A DNA stretch of 64,000 bases from Corylus avellana (lineage: Eukaryota > Streptophyta > Magnoliopsida > Fagales > Betulaceae): contig NC_081541.1 in NCBI RefSeq assembly GCF_901000735.1, forward strand, positions 37,218,060 through 37,282,059, read 5' to 3'. Every line of letters starts with the position of its first letter. The stretch's first letter is position 1. Shown one piece after another: positions 46,109-58,697 of the stretch. Below the pieces are notes generated by a model. It worked only from the letters and a program-made list of their open reading frames with translations, searched no databases and was not told the DNA's origin. The position numbers and the translations under genes are program-made.

Positions 46109-46791
46109 TGTTAGGAGTGAACACCAATTTCAGATGCTCATCGGAATTAATTTATCTCTTTTTGTATAAATTAAATAGTCACACAATAGCAAAATAATAA
46201 TCAAGCAAACCCACAAGCAAGACACCAAGATTTTTACGTGGAAAACCCTCCAATGTGAAGGTAAAAACCACGGAACCTAGTCCAGTTAAATCTTCCACTA
46301 TCAACAATAATGAGTTTACAATTGTCTTTACTAGAGAGATATCTAGAAGTTATCACCACAACAAGAATACATGAATTCATGGATTAAACATAAATTCATC
46401 ACCCTAAAGTGGATTCCAACAAGAATAAAGAAAGATCTCACCAAGTAAGTATTAGCAACCAAGCGACTGGAGAGAAATTTCAACGATCGACACCAGTCAA
46501 TACGTAGCACTCGTCGTCAGGAACAACACTCTAAAATTGCATTAAGATCGAACCACAAACGACCTTCCAATCTTTGACGGATGTGAAAAAGGCGTAACCC
46601 TTTTTTTCTTCTTTTTCTTTTTCTTTCTCTCTCTGCGCCGCCGCACTCTTTTCTTTTCTTCTTATTCTTTTCTTTTTCTCACTTGCATTTTCTCACGTGA
46701 ACACTTCTTTTATATTGCACACAAAGGGTAGAACCCTTTGTGCTTGCCACATGGGTTGGTCCCCACATAAAGAGGGACCACCCCCAACTAA
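46109..46791 (-). repeat. 3' LTR of the Tnt1-like element
   Basis: Matches 63468 onward from TGTTAGGAGTGAACA through the GCGCCGCCGCA stretch at 46636. The inner boundary is set by the purine tract GGTGGGAGGGGGAGA (minus strand, 46792-46806). Confidence 0.85.
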
Positions 46792-46805
46792 TCTCCCCCT
46801 CCCAC

Positions 46806-47058
46806 CTATGTGGGGGACTCCATCAAGCCTGCCGCGCTTCTGCAAATTTCAAGCTTTTGCATAGATTGCTTTGTCATCATATCTAACCCATTGTCATCAG
46901 TATGAATTTTCTCAACCAGTAACAGCTTATCTTCCAGTGCATCACGAATCCAATGACACTTAACATCGATATGTTTCGTTCTTAAATGGAAAGTTGAATT
47001 CTTACTGAGATAGATGACAATCTGACTGTCACAGTAAAGCACATACCTCTCTTGCTAT
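46806..47058 (-). pseudogene. Copia RNase H, C-terminal end (downstream of CACTA insertion)
   Basis: Reads YVLYCDSQIVIYLSKNSTFH then RTKHIDVKCHWIRDALEDKL and DDNGLDMMTK, the end of Tnt1-type RNase H. It continues the frame broken at 59755. At the junction the lysine codon expected from relatives is a TAG. Confidence 0.85.
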
Positions 47059-47079
47059 TACTACAAGAATTTAGGTCTT

Positions 47080-47780
47080 TAGGGGCAACTTTGAGTGGAC
47101 GCTAAAAGTCCTAAAGTGGACGCTGTTGACAACAGCGTCGACTTTTGGACACTAAGGGGTGGATGCTAATCGTCTGACCCTAATGATTAAATGTGTGATT
47201 ATCAGCGTCCACTTATAGTCGACGCTAAAAGTCATAATTTTTTTGACCCTCAAGCTGATGTCAACGGAAGGCAGAGTCGACGCTGATAGTCAACCATTAG
47301 CGTCCACAAATCCACTTTGTGGACGCTAATGGTCCTAAAAATACTTTAAAAAAATTTAATTATCAGCATCCATACTGGAGTGGACACTGATAGTTAACCA
47401 TTAGCGTCCACTTTGGTCCTAAAAAAATTAAAAAATAAATAAATAAATAACTATCAGCGTCCAAACTGGAGTGGACGCTGATAGTTAACCGTTAGCATCC
47501 ACTTTTGTGGACGCTAATGGTCCTAAAAAATTTTTTTTAAAAAAATTAACTATCAGCGTCCAAACTAGAGTAGATGCTGATAGTTAACCATTAGCGTCCA
47601 CTAATGGTCCTAAAAAAAAATTAAAAAAAAAAAACTATCAGAGTCCAAACTGGAGTGGACATTGATGATGAACTATTAGCGTCCATTATGGTGGACGCTA
47701 ATGATCCAAAAAAATTAAAAAAAAAAAAAAAACTATCAGCGTCCACTAATGAGTCTGACATTCTAAAAAAATAAAACATT
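47080..47780. repeat. Left subterminal palindrome array of the Pack-CACTA
   Basis: Six or more units of CTATCAGCGTCCAAACTGGA / GTGGACGCTGATAGTTAACC with variants, separated by A/T runs. Such arrays are the presumed binding sites of CACTA TNPA-type proteins. Confidence 0.8.
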
Positions 47781-48421
47781 ACTAGGGTCAATTCGACCCT
47801 AATAATGTTTTATTATTATTATTTTTTAAATGATTGACATTCTAAAAAAATAAAACACTATTAGGGTCAATTTCACCCTAATAATGTTTTATTATTATTA
47901 TTTAAAAAAAAAAAAAAGCAATTTTAAAAGATGAGGTCATATTCAAAAGATAAATAAATGATCATAATGAAAAAAAACAATAAAAAAGTCATGACAAAAG
48001 AATACCAAAAAGGCAACCAAAAGTTTCTAGCCATGCATATTGCTTATCAAATTGAAAAATCTAAAGTGAAATGATTACAAGCAAAAATTCAATCTGCCGA
48101 TAAGAGAAATATGAACATTACAATTCACAAAGTCCAAAAGAACATGCTCAAAACACCAAAAGGAAGATTTTCTAATTTGTAAATGATAAATATGAAGATG
48201 CATGCAATAATGCCATTACCAAGTTGCTTTTCCACTGATCAAAGATAACTCTTTCAAATCAACCATGTCAAAGCTTTAACAGTACATATAAAAGTAAAGA
48301 AATGCAAGAGAAATAAGCAAAAGAACAAATACAGTTAGCAATACAATAAGGCAATAGTCCAGATGGTGAATCCATGGCCACATAATATTTACATAGGATA
48401 ATTAGTTTGTCAATTGAAATG
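47781..48421. other. AT-rich segment inside the Pack-CACTA
   Basis: Starts with two tandem ~100-bp units around AATAAAACAYTAYTAGGGTCAA (47.76-47.91 kb). No gene is recognised up to the SF3A2-like exon. Confidence 0.4.
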
Positions 48422-50045
48422 TTACTCAATTTTTATATCATGGTGAACAACTTTGGGTGGTGGTGGCAAAGGCCTTGGTGGGACACCAGGGGCCGCTGTG
48501 CCGTAGGCTGTAGGGGCTAGTTGAGGTTTGTTTGCCTCTGGTGGCTTGATTTTAAAATATAATTGCAACTTCACATTGACAGACAAAAAAAAAAAAAAAA
48601 GGGTCAGATATGTTACCATTAGCAGGAACAGACCAACAAAAAAATTTGAAAAAAGAAATTTCAGGGTATTTTAACCAGACTAGAAAGTGGCCTATGAAAG
48701 AAAAGATTGTCCAGCTCAATTCAGCCGGCAAGTAAGTTGGTCTACTTGGTTGCGTCAGTAGGTGCCAAAATAAATTGAGAAAGAGAGAGCTACAATGAGA
48801 ATTAGGACCAAGAGCTGACCCACTGGCAATCAAATGACATGTCTAGGTTACATAAGGTTTTTAGTCCAGTGACTTATAAACAACTCAGACCAGGAAGACT
48901 GTTCAATCAAACTGTCAATCTTTATGCCAAATCAAATCTAAAAACATAGGACGCAGTTGAGCAAATATTAAACAAACTAACCGTAAACATTTTAGAGTCT
49001 GGATCCCAATGTGTGAAGAACTTGGGAGGGGTTTTGTTAATCTCTGTGCTAAGAGCCTGAAATGAAAATAACAAGCATAACCAATCAAATTTCTTGAAAC
49101 TAAATGAAATGGTTAAGTTCAGCTATCTACCCTAAACTATAGGGTCATTCAGTATCCAATCTACCTTTTCCAAATGAGTGTCAAAGCTAACATATTAGTT
49201 GGGGGATGATGTAAGGAGGACATTACATATTAAAAGACACTAATCTATTAATTTTGACAGCTTAGTGCAGCCCACCATTCATCTGCCCACTATTACATTA
49301 ATTTTAACCCTAATTTGGATGGTGGAGTGGACATTGCATATTAATCTAGAGTTAAGTGTTGATAGCAAAATTATTTTATTTACGCACAGAATGCAAATGA
49401 CCCTATAATTGAGGGTGAATAGCTACATCTAAACTTAAATAATAAGATGCTAATCAAAAGCATGTACAATTATATGATTGATTTACCTTGAAAGCAATGA
49501 TCTCATATGGATCAGCTGCAAAAAGAAGATACTGGTATCTTTTATCAAAGGGTTGGACCCTCTGGATCCATTGAGAATTGATAAAAAGAAGTTAGAACAT
49601 CATTTCGTCTTCAAAAAACAATTAATTTAGCATTACTTAGTCAAGTGCATTGCGATATAGAGAAATAAATCAACAGAAGCATGTGAAGAATTTCAGGTAA
49701 GAATCTAGTTCAAAGAAACAAAGAGGCCCACCTGCTCATAAGAAGACATAAACCTGTGTCTTGGTTTTGCAAGGTCTTCAATCTCAGGATATTCAATCTG
49801 ATTGACACAATAATGTTTACCAAAAAAATATTGTTATTATCATCTTTCTCTTACTGCCCTTATATCCATAAACAAAATTCTTCATTACCAATTTATCAGC
49901 AAGAAAGAGAATCTATATACAATCAAAACAAAATAGGGAAAATAAAAAAGGAATAACTAAACACGCACCTGGAAAAAAAGAGACCTCTGCTTCGTCTCTG
50001 GATCAAACTGCTTTGTTACCCGGTACCCAGGCCTTCTGATTTTGA
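48422..50045 (-). pseudogene. Captured C-terminal half of splicing factor SF3A2 (five exons)
   Basis: Exons on the minus strand: 50045-49969 (VKIRRPGYRVTKQFDPETKQ), 49797-49732 (IEYPEIEDLAKPRHRFMSSY), 49561-49487 (RVQPFDKRYQYLLFAADPYE), 49056-48982 (ALSTEINKTPPKFFTHWDPD) and 48568-48422 (LQLYFKIKPPEANKPQL... with stop). All sites are GT-AG, phases agree, and no stop occurs inside. They match the order of SF3A subunit 2, a U2 snRNP prespliceosome protein, from about residue 105 onward. The start codon, the U1-type zinc finger and most of the proline-rich tail are missing, so this is not the functional gene. It is embedded in a CACTA-type transposon. Confidence 0.8.
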
Positions 50046-51432
50046 CTGCAAGTATAGTGAATGGACGTTTACTCATGAGTCAAGAATTACAAGATTGCTA
50101 AAATTATCAACGGAATACTTCTCTTAAAGGATCTGAGTGAAAACGAAAAAGGAAAATAAAGACCTACAAAATAGCAAGAATAATAACCACAAAATCAAAG
50201 ATGCAAGACATTCAGGTTCTTAAGAGTATAGCAATCGGGATCACCACAGACCTACCTATTATAACGTAAACTCTTACATTTGAACTTTTCCTTGTTTTGG
50301 GGATAATGCTAAAGTTGAAACCATTCTAGCCCACAAGACACACGACCCATACTTTGGAAACTATGATATACACTATTTAACACTTATCCAACACTCAAAA
50401 TGACACTTTAACTTTAGGCAAGGAATCATAATGTCATATGTGGTAACTCAAATCCTGACAAGTTATTTTGGCAGTACTTGCAGAAGCTCCTTTCTTCTAA
50501 ATCTTCTTTATTTGAGCTATTTGTAAGCTTGGAGGCTTGTATTGTTTAGACATCACCTCGTCTTTCACAAATGAAGCCAAGACATATATCATTTCCTCCT
50601 CCCTCAATTATTTCATTCTCATGTTACATTTCAAAAACGATCTGCAGGTACACATGCATAATAATCAATCCATCATTATAAATAAGGGACTTTGAACTGA
50701 TACCCACCATTTAATTAAGGAAACACCTGAACAAGGTTCGTTCTCATGACCTACTAAAAATGAACTTATCCCATTACTGAAGGCAATAGCTCTGACCCAA
50801 ATGCCCACTCAAGGTTCTTTCTCACAGAATAACTCAGACAAAACCACCTACAAACACACAAAGATGTGATCTTGCTCAGACGCAAACAAACTATCAACCA
50901 ATAGAAGAAATCAATTATCTTCGTTACAATTTTGCACACTACATGTTCGACGAAATCAAACTTTGGGGACAAACATAACATAACATAGTTCATTTTGCCA
51001 CACAACAAATCACAACTCCTAGTAGAAGAAAAAGCACAAAACAGTAGTATCTATGGGGTGGAAAAAGAGACCAAGAGAAAATGGAAAGAGAAAAAAGAAA
51101 AAAGCGAAAATTCAGATTCTCCATTATTTTGTTGAGAATGTAAAGAGAAAAAATAGTGATTTTTGAATTTTATATGATCTTATACCTCTTTATCCTTTAA
51201 TTATGAAAATGATATAATATAAAGGCCAAACATATCATGAATAATGGCTTAAAACTACAAAACAACACCTATCATTGCAAACACAAGCCGAAAACCACAA
51301 ATACTAGCAAAGTTTAAAAGTTTAACACCTCTTGGAGAAGACTACTATGCCTTAACACTACTTCACCACATTAGACAACAATCTTCAAACTAATCTAAAT
51401 GCCCACAAGTAACGTAACTCAAAAGGAAAAAC
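50046..51432. other. Non-coding stretch between captured fragments
   Basis: Intron-like AT-rich DNA. I looked for the SF3A2 zinc-finger exon (C-x2-C...H-x5-H) on the minus strand and did not find it. Confidence 0.4.
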
Positions 51433-51480
51433 CTTATCAAAATCATCAAAAATATGTGAGAACTGTCCCATGAACCAAAC
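51433..51480 (-). pseudogene. Captured exon resembling EFR3/SRL2-like proteins
   Basis: A 48-nt open exon between TTGGCAG| and GATAAG|GTTTTTC, encoding VWFMGQFSHIFDDFDK. By recall this resembles the conserved VWFMxEFSHIxxxFD segment of plant EFR3/SEMI-ROLLED-LEAF2-like armadillo proteins. The short length makes this the least certain of the captured pieces. Confidence 0.45.
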
Positions 51481-51561
51481 CTGCCAAGGGAGAAAACTAT
51501 TAAATATATGTTTTACAATCCATAACCAGCAAAATTCCAGAACTCAATATATAGTACTTAT

Positions 51562-51609
51562 CTGCATCCTCTTCCTTGCCAATTCATCCTCATAAGCAAT
51601 TTGAGTTAT
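51562..51609 (-). pseudogene. Captured exon resembling ATAD3 (mitochondrial AAA ATPase)
   Basis: Encodes ITQIAYEDELARKRMQ after acceptor GTGGTAG|. YEDELARKRMQ is a highly conserved part of the coiled coil of ATAD3 proteins. The donor position reads CAG|ATAAGTAC, apparently a CAG|GTAAGTAC site with its G mutated. Confidence 0.6.
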
Positions 51610-52240
51610 CTACCACAATGAACCAATATATAGTATCAGAGACAATGAGAATGAAACCCAACATGATAGAGAAAGAGATACTATAAATGTTTTTCTTCAT
51701 CAAACATATCAAAGTGAGAATCTGCTTGGGTGGTTTAACTTTCTTGTACTCTTGTCATCCTGCATACACTTAAAAAGAAAATTTAGAAAGATATTATTAC
51801 TCCCTTGCATTGTTTACTCAAAGTTCTTTAACCTTGATAAACATGTCAAGGAAGATTTACTAACTCAAAAGTTCTTGAACCAAAAATTATGCCATATTAC
51901 TGAACAAAATATTCTAGAAGTGGGTTAATAGTTTAGAACAAATTTCTATTTGTATTTTATATTGTTTTATACTTTGGGAAATTTTGATAGATGAATAATT
52001 TATTTTTTGATAGGTAATATATAAGAAAGCTAAGAAGCAACAAAGTTGGTTAGACCACATTTCAAAGTTGCAACAACTTAGGATAAAAACTAAGAAGTTA
52101 AATCATGCACCAAATAGAGCCACTTTGACAAAGAATCATGCGATAGATATAATTTAAAAGTACATATTCAAAAAGAATCCAAAACAAAAACAGACTATGA
52201 AACATTGCCACTAATGTAGAGGGAAATAACATTCCCTGAC

Positions 52241-52295
52241 CTTGCAACATACTCCTTGACAGAAATTTCCCAAGTTTCAGCATATACTCCTCATA
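52241..52295 (-). other. Possible captured exon, source unknown
   Basis: An open 55-nt segment between ATAAAG| and TTGCAAG|GTCAGGG, reading YEEYMLKLGKFLSRSMLQ. It has exon-like borders but no family I recognise. Confidence 0.25.
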
Positions 52296-52819
52296 CTTTA
52301 TTATTTGCTAATGCATAAATGACTAGTTTTGCCAATTTGTTTCTGCTGGAGTTTAACAGTAGGCTACTAATTAATCAAACGCAAAATAGCAACAAGGAAA
52401 AGAATCCCCTTCTCACCAAGCAAAAAAAAGAAAAAAAGAAAGAAAAAGGCATCACAATGATTCTTTATTATTTGCTAATGTATAAATGATTAGTTTTTCC
52501 AATTTGTTTCTGCTAGAAATTAACAGTTGCTCACTACTCAAACTCAAAATAGCAACATGGAAAAGAATCCCCTACTCACCCCACCAAAAAAAAAAAACAA
52601 CAAAAAGAAAAAGAAAAAGGCATCACATTGATCTAGTACCCACCAACAAAAAGGTAAGTCACTATTAAAGATCCTTGAAATCCGAAGTACTTTACATAAA
52701 ATTCTGTTAGTAAAGAGAAAAAAGAAAGATATTCAAAAGTTAAAACCTTAAGGTAAACAATACCCTTTCCAACATTTCAACTTATTAGAAAAAAAAAAAA
52801 AAAAAAAAGGAAAGTATAC

Positions 52820-52927
52820 TAGATCTTTTGAACAACGGCTTGAAAGGAGTTGAAGAAGAGCACGCAAATCCTTATACTTCTCGGTCTTTGCCTCACTAAG
52901 TAAGCTGCTTGAAAGGCTTAGTGATAT
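52820..52927 (-). pseudogene. Captured exon of exportin-4 (XPO4)
   Basis: A 108-nt open exon with a strong acceptor (CTGTTTTTCCAG|ATATC) and donor GATCTA|GTATAC. It reads ISLSLSSSLLSEAKTEKYKD then LRALLQLLSSRCSKDL, which corresponds by recall to the conserved KYKDLRALLQLLxxLCSKD segment of the nuclear transport receptor exportin-4. Only this exon of the long gene is present. Confidence 0.65.
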
Positions 52928-54911
52928 CTGGAAAAACAGTGAAGTATAAGTTAATATGAAAGTCAAATGCATAAATATGTTATAAATATGGTGTAAGTTT
53001 TGATTGAGAAACATGTATAAATATGGTGTAACCCACAATAGAAAGGGAATCTCCAAATTATGATGCAACATGTATAAATATGTGATACCATGGGGGTACC
53101 ATATAACAGGGAGTTGGCATTCATCAGAATGATGGAAGGAATGAGCATAAGGAAGGAAAAGTGTTAATAATTGCACAAGGATGGACTGCTAAACATTTTA
53201 TTTTCTTATTATTTTTTATTTTATTTTTCAATTCCACCTTTACATTGTTCTTTTCCTTATCCAAAGGTTTTTAGGGAGAATTGATTCTCTCATCTTCTAA
53301 TGGCTACATTTAAACATTGCATCTGTGGAATATTTGCCAAGTATCTATGCTGATTGAAATGTAACTCTAGTCTATCAAATGCAAGATCAAATCACACTTT
53401 TAAAAAAAAATTAAAAAAAAAAAAAAAGATCAAATGGTGACAAAACACTTGACAACTGATTTGAAGAAATTGGGTAAGAATGAGGTTTTGATTGGAATGT
53501 CTATGAAATTTGGGTACTTTTGTGTGACCACAATGTCTCAAAGGATTTGATTAACCTCTTATTAATCAAACTTTAGTCCTCCAAAAAATGAGAAACCCTC
53601 ATGATTACATCCATGCCTAAAAGACACCAATCCCAAGAGGCCGAAAAACATCCTATGCTTAAGATTAAGAGAAGTGAATTAGAGAGAGAGAGAGAGAGTA
53701 CTAGTTTTGTGTGTAAAAAAAGGCCATACATTTTTATTTTATTTTATTTTTATATGTAATTAAGACCCTGTACTAGCTTAATTGGCGTGTTTGAATGGTC
53801 CCTTATTTATTTATCTCCATGGGGCAAAAAAACAAACAAACAAACAAAAAACAAAGAAGAAAAGAAAAGCCAAATGATTAACCTCATTTTCACTATTTAT
53901 TTATCCCAAACATTCTATTGATAATATCCTTCCAACTCAATGAGGATTTTTAAAAGTCATAAAATAAAGTTTGACATTTAGATCCTAATGTTCCACTGTT
54001 TGGAAATGATATCAGCAGTGCAGGCTTTAACATCAATCCACATAATCTTTTAGCTCCATTACAACAAACTTTTTTATCATCGTCTTTCATGCTGTGACTA
54101 AAAAGCTGGTTAAGATATCATTGATTACAAGAACATGCTTAAAAGTTGATCTACTTCTGGAGGATACTTTGCTTGCATAATAGGGGATTTCAAAAGCTTT
54201 TTGGAACCTGGAGCCTCATTTGTCAAGCTCATCAATAATACGTATAAGCCTTATAGCTTGTCAAATGAGCTTCTTTTGCTTTGATGTAAGTGGATCTCAA
54301 AACTAAATAAAACCCCATAAATTTGAACGACCGAGCTTGGTGGCGAAATTTCCACAAACACCTGAACCCCACTAATATGCCCCAATAAGGAAGAAGAACT
54401 TAACCCACAACTACAAGAACGCGCCTAGCAAACTAAAATTACAAACTTGAAAGTGTAATCAACAACAAACATTGTATCTCTGCTCTGTTAATCATTCATA
54501 AGAAGCAGAAAAGGGGACCCAAATCAAACCAGTTCAATAAGGAACAATACCAAAGCATGAAGGGGAAAATCAAAGGCATCATTTGGATTTAAAAGGAAAA
54601 TATATAATGATTCAATTTAGAGAGATTCAATTTAGAGCTCAACACAACCCCAATTTGTCAATCTTCAAAAATCAAGTTTTCAAGTGCCTTGACTGCTTTG
54701 CAACTGAAATATCTTAATGGGTTTAATGTTTATTAACCCAGAAACTCAAACAAACCCCAAAACTGAATCAAGAATTTTGCTGAATTTAAAATCCCTAATT
54801 CTCCTAAAAATCATAATACATCAAAAATCTGACTACTACAATCCCAAATCGACAACTTAAAGAGACAGCAGAGACAAAGAAAAACAGAGACAGAGACGGA
54901 GAGAGACTCAC
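52928..54911. other. Non-coding interior of the Pack-CACTA
   Basis: AT-rich, intron-like DNA with poly-A and (GA)n tracts (53.68 kb). No further exon was recognised with confidence. Confidence 0.4.
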
Positions 54912-55300
54912 TAGTACAGGACAGTAACGGCGGAATAATCGCCGGCCGGAGAGAGAGAGTACTATCTGGGCGCCGTAGAGAGAGGACACGTCGATCGATC
55001 GGGGAGATGGAGAGGGGGATGGCCGGCCGGTTTCGACTGGAGAAGATGGCCGGTGGGTTGGCCAACCGCGTGGGTCACTGGGAGCCGGAGTGAGAGAGAG
55101 GTGAGCAGCAGTAGAGAGATCGAGTGAGATGGGGGTGTTTTTGAGGGAGAGAGATCGAGAGTGAGAGTGGGATCGAGAGTGAGAGTGAGAGTGATGAGGG
55201 AGGTGAGCGAGGGAAACCCAAGTTTCGTGCGAAATATCTAGCGCGAAATATAATTAATGGATCCCGGCAAAAATTTTCCCTAAAACGGGGTCGTTCTACC
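54912..55300 (-). promoter_or_regulatory. Captured 5'-UTR / promoter-like GC-rich segment
   Basis: A sharp rise in GC and CpG (GGCCGGCC, CGATCGATCG) with CT-rich tracts on the minus strand, ending in a good donor CTGTACTA|GTGAGTCTC at 54912. This looks like the first, untranslated exon and core promoter of a plant housekeeping gene, with a CT-repeat leader. The donor gene cannot be identified. It lies upstream of, and points toward, all captured exons. Confidence 0.5.
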
Positions 55301-55319
55301 ACTTTCCTCAATTAATTCC

Positions 55320-56990
55320 TTATATATATATATATATTTCCAACTTTTATATGCACTCTATTGGTCAGATTGTGAGATCTTGGATATTATTTTTACTTTC
55401 CTCTTGTTTGGTCATCTCATCACCTGTTGCTAAATCATCAAGATATATATATATATATATATATAAATAGTATATGTTATATGAATAATTTAATATTTAT
55501 GTGTATGTATTAGTTGACATACTAACTAGTTAGTTCATAAATTAACATATTATTTAGTTAATTAATATATATTAAGTAAATATAATTAAGTAAATGTTAC
55601 TCAATACTTCTATGTATATTACTTATTTTATTATACATGTGTGTGTTATATATTAGTATTGACATACTAACTAGTAACTAGTTAGTTAATAAACTAACAT
55701 ATTAACTAAGTTAATATATATTAAATTACTAACTTACTATAATTAACTATAGGTTATTTTGACAAACAAAAAAATTATATGTTACTTAATATTTATATGA
55801 GTATTATATATATGAATATATAATATACATACTTGTTAGTTACTATATACTAACTTAGTATTACTATTAAGTTAAGTGGTAGATCACATGATCTAAAGAT
55901 GATGTGAATTGTAATTAGAAAAAAAAAAAAAAAAAAAGATTATGTGAATTATTGGATCATATGATCATATATATCACAAATTAAGTGATTAATATTAGAA
56001 TCAACAATGTGTTTGTTTAGAGATAAATGCTCTTGTTATGTTTAGAGTATTATGCTGTAGATATCATTATAAGTTAGATTCTACATCATATGGTCTACCA
56101 TTATAACTTATATAATTATATAAAATGAACAATCGATGATTAAATCATATGATTATATAATAACAAAATATACATATATAATATGACATAAGTCAGAAGT
56201 ATACAAATACAACAATTAAGTACCGAGAGACTTAATAACTAGTTACTTAATAAACTAACATATTAACTAAGTTAATATATTAAATTACTAACCTAGTATA
56301 ATTTACTATAGGTTATTTTGACAAAAACAAATTATATGTTACTTAATATATATTATACATACTTGTTCGTTAATATATACTAACTTAGTATTATTAAGTA
56401 AGTTAACTATTTTCAAAAAACAATGATATGATGATATGTATTATCATTCTAATTACATTAGATGATACTTAATTAGTTAATTAAGTATGATCTAGTGTAA
56501 TTAGAATGATAATACATATGAACATGATCTAATAATGTTTTTTTTTTTTAGAAAACTTTGTCCTATTCTTCATGAATTAAGTTTCATAATATTTAAGTAT
56601 AATGTATTATCACTATAATTTATATGATTATATGACATGATCAACTGATTATTAAATCATGTGATTATATAATAACAAATTATACATATATAATATGATA
56701 TAAATATACAAATACATACTAATACAATAATTAAGTATTTAAAGACTTAGTTTCAATGTATGTTATAAGTCCATCTATGTTATATATTACTTTTCAAAAA
56801 AAAAAAAAAAAAAGTCCATCTATGTTATAAATTATAATTACACATATATAATAACAAAAAAACAAATTCTATTTTTTAACCATTTTTTGAACTTTGAAGT
56901 TCTTAATATTCATTTGGTCATTTTTTAAACCATTTTGTAAACAATTTTTTAAACTATTTCTTAGTTTAATTTGCTTCTTTTTTTTTTTTT
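55320..56990. repeat. AT-rich block with an inverted piece of the hAT-type core
   Basis: 55.3-55.87 kb is simple AT-rich sequence with AACTAGTTAGTT words. 56.1-56.8 kb, read on the minus strand, follows the AT-rich core of the hAT-type elements at 25.7 and 30.5 kb (CATATTATATATGTATAATT, ATAATCA-ATGATTTAAT, ATAAATTATAGTGATAATA). No hAT termini are present. An (AT)n tract lies near 55.45 kb. Confidence 0.55.
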
Positions 56991-57875
56991 TTTTTTGTAC
57001 AAGCTCTTTAGCGTCCACTCTAAGTGGACGCTAATGCTCAGTTATCAGCGTCCACTTTCAAAGTGGGCTTTAATAATGCACTATCAGCGTCCACTTTGAG
57101 TGGACGCTATTGATCTTGTAGTTTAATTTACTTTTTATTTTTTTATTTTTGTAAAAGATCTTTAGCGTCCACTCAGAGTGGACGCTAATGCTCAGTTATC
57201 AGAAAGTGGACGCTAATAATGTATTATCAATGTCCACTTTGAGTGGACGCTATTGATCTTGTAGTTTAATTTACCTTTTATTTTTTTTATTTTCGTAGAA
57301 GATCTTTAGCATCCACTATGAGTGGACGCTATTGATCTTGTAGTTTAATTTACCTTTTATTTTTTTTATTTTCGTAGAAGATCTTTAGCATCCACTATGA
57401 GTGGACGCTAATGCTCACTTATCAGCGTCCACTTTGTGTGGACGCTATTGATCTTGTAGTTTAATTTACTTTTTATTTTTGTAGAAGATCTTTAGCGTCC
57501 ACTCTGAGTGGACGCTAATGCTCACTTATCATCGTCCACTTTCAAAGTGAGCGCTAATAATGCATTAAAGTGGAAGTTATTGATCTTGTAGTTTAATTTA
57601 CTTTTTATTTTTTTATTTTTGTAGAAGATCTTTAGCGTCCAATCTGAGTGGACGCTAATGCTCACTTATCAGCGCCCACTTTCAAAGTGGATGCTAATAA
57701 TGCACTATCAGCGTCCACTTTGAGTGGACGCTATTGACCTTGTAGTTTAATTTACTTTTTATTTTTTTATTTTTGTAGAAGATCTTTAGCATCCACTCTG
57801 AGTGGACGCTAATGCTCACTTATCAGCGTCTACTTTCAAAGTGGATGCTAATAATGCATTAAAGTGGACACTATT

Positions 57876-58394
57876 TGTAACACCCCGGTCCCATATTGGG
57901 AAGATGAGAAGAAGCCCACATAAAGTGGGTGGTTTATAGAGATAAGTCATGGGTGCTAAGTCCCACATTGCCTAGTTACTAGGTGAAACTGGGCTTTATA
58001 ATGAATTCTAGGGAAACTCCAAATTGACTAGTCTTTTTGGGGTGATAGCGCAGATATGGCTAGCGCTTTTCCCTAGGTTGTTACAAGTGGTATCAGAGCC
58101 ACCTAGTAATGCCAGGTCATGTGGTATTGGAGCACTGCATGACGTGGACCTGACGAGGACGTCAGGAGTTTAAGAGGGGGAGTTTGTAACACTCCGGTCC
58201 CATATTGGGAAGATGAGAAGAAGCCCACATAAAGTGGGTGGTTTATAGAGATAAGTCATGGGTGCTAAGTCCCACATTGCCTAGTTACTAGGTGAAACTG
58301 GGCTTTATAATGAATTCTAGGGAAACTCCAAATTGACTAGTCTTTTTGGGGTGATAGCGCAGATATGGCTAGCGTTTTTCCCTAGGTCGTTACA
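57876..58394 (+). mobile_element. TRIM retrotransposon inside the subterminal array
   Basis: Two 210-bp LTRs (57876-58085 and 58185-58394), TGTAACACYCCGGTCCC...TTACA, differ at only three positions that I could see. TGGTATCAGAGCC (58088-58100) is an initiator-tRNA primer site and AAGAGGGGGAG precedes the second LTR. The 99-bp interior cannot code. This is the size class and layout of terminal-repeat retrotransposons in miniature. A clear 5-bp target duplication was not seen. Confidence 0.85.
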
Positions 58395-58533
58395 ATTGTG
58401 ACAATCCTAAGTCCCTTTAGAGTATTTTTAGTTGACTCGTAGATTTTTTTTTTTTTTTTAAAAAAAAGGGTTGGCTTAGGTTAACAATGAGAATGGACAA
58501 ATTAAAAATATATAATAATAATACATAATAATA

Positions 58534-58564
<31 letters not shown>

Positions 58565-58597
58565 GTAAATAAAATAAAAGAGTTAAATATAATAATA
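58395..58597. other. Non-coding segment with (AAT)n before the gap
   Basis: A T/A run at 58445-58468 and an AATAATAAT tract at about 58505-58565. Not part of the palindrome array. Confidence 0.5.
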
Positions 58598-58697
58598 NNN
58601 NNNNNNNNNNNNNNNNNNNNNNNNNNNNNNNNNNNNNNNNNNNNNNNNNNNNNNNNNNNNNNNNNNNNNNNNNNNNNNNNNNNNNNNNNNNNNNNNN
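58598..58697. other. Assembly gap (100 N)
   Basis: The gap lies within the tandem array of the Pack-CACTA. The true copy number, and so the length of the transposon, is uncertain. Confidence 0.99.

Noticed and set aside
48422..55300. A functional SF3A2 gene
   Set aside because: The first 100 or so residues including the zinc finger are absent, unrelated exons lie between the 5'-UTR-like segment and the SF3A2 exons, and the whole is inside a transposon. It remains the main alternative until the donor gene is found elsewhere.
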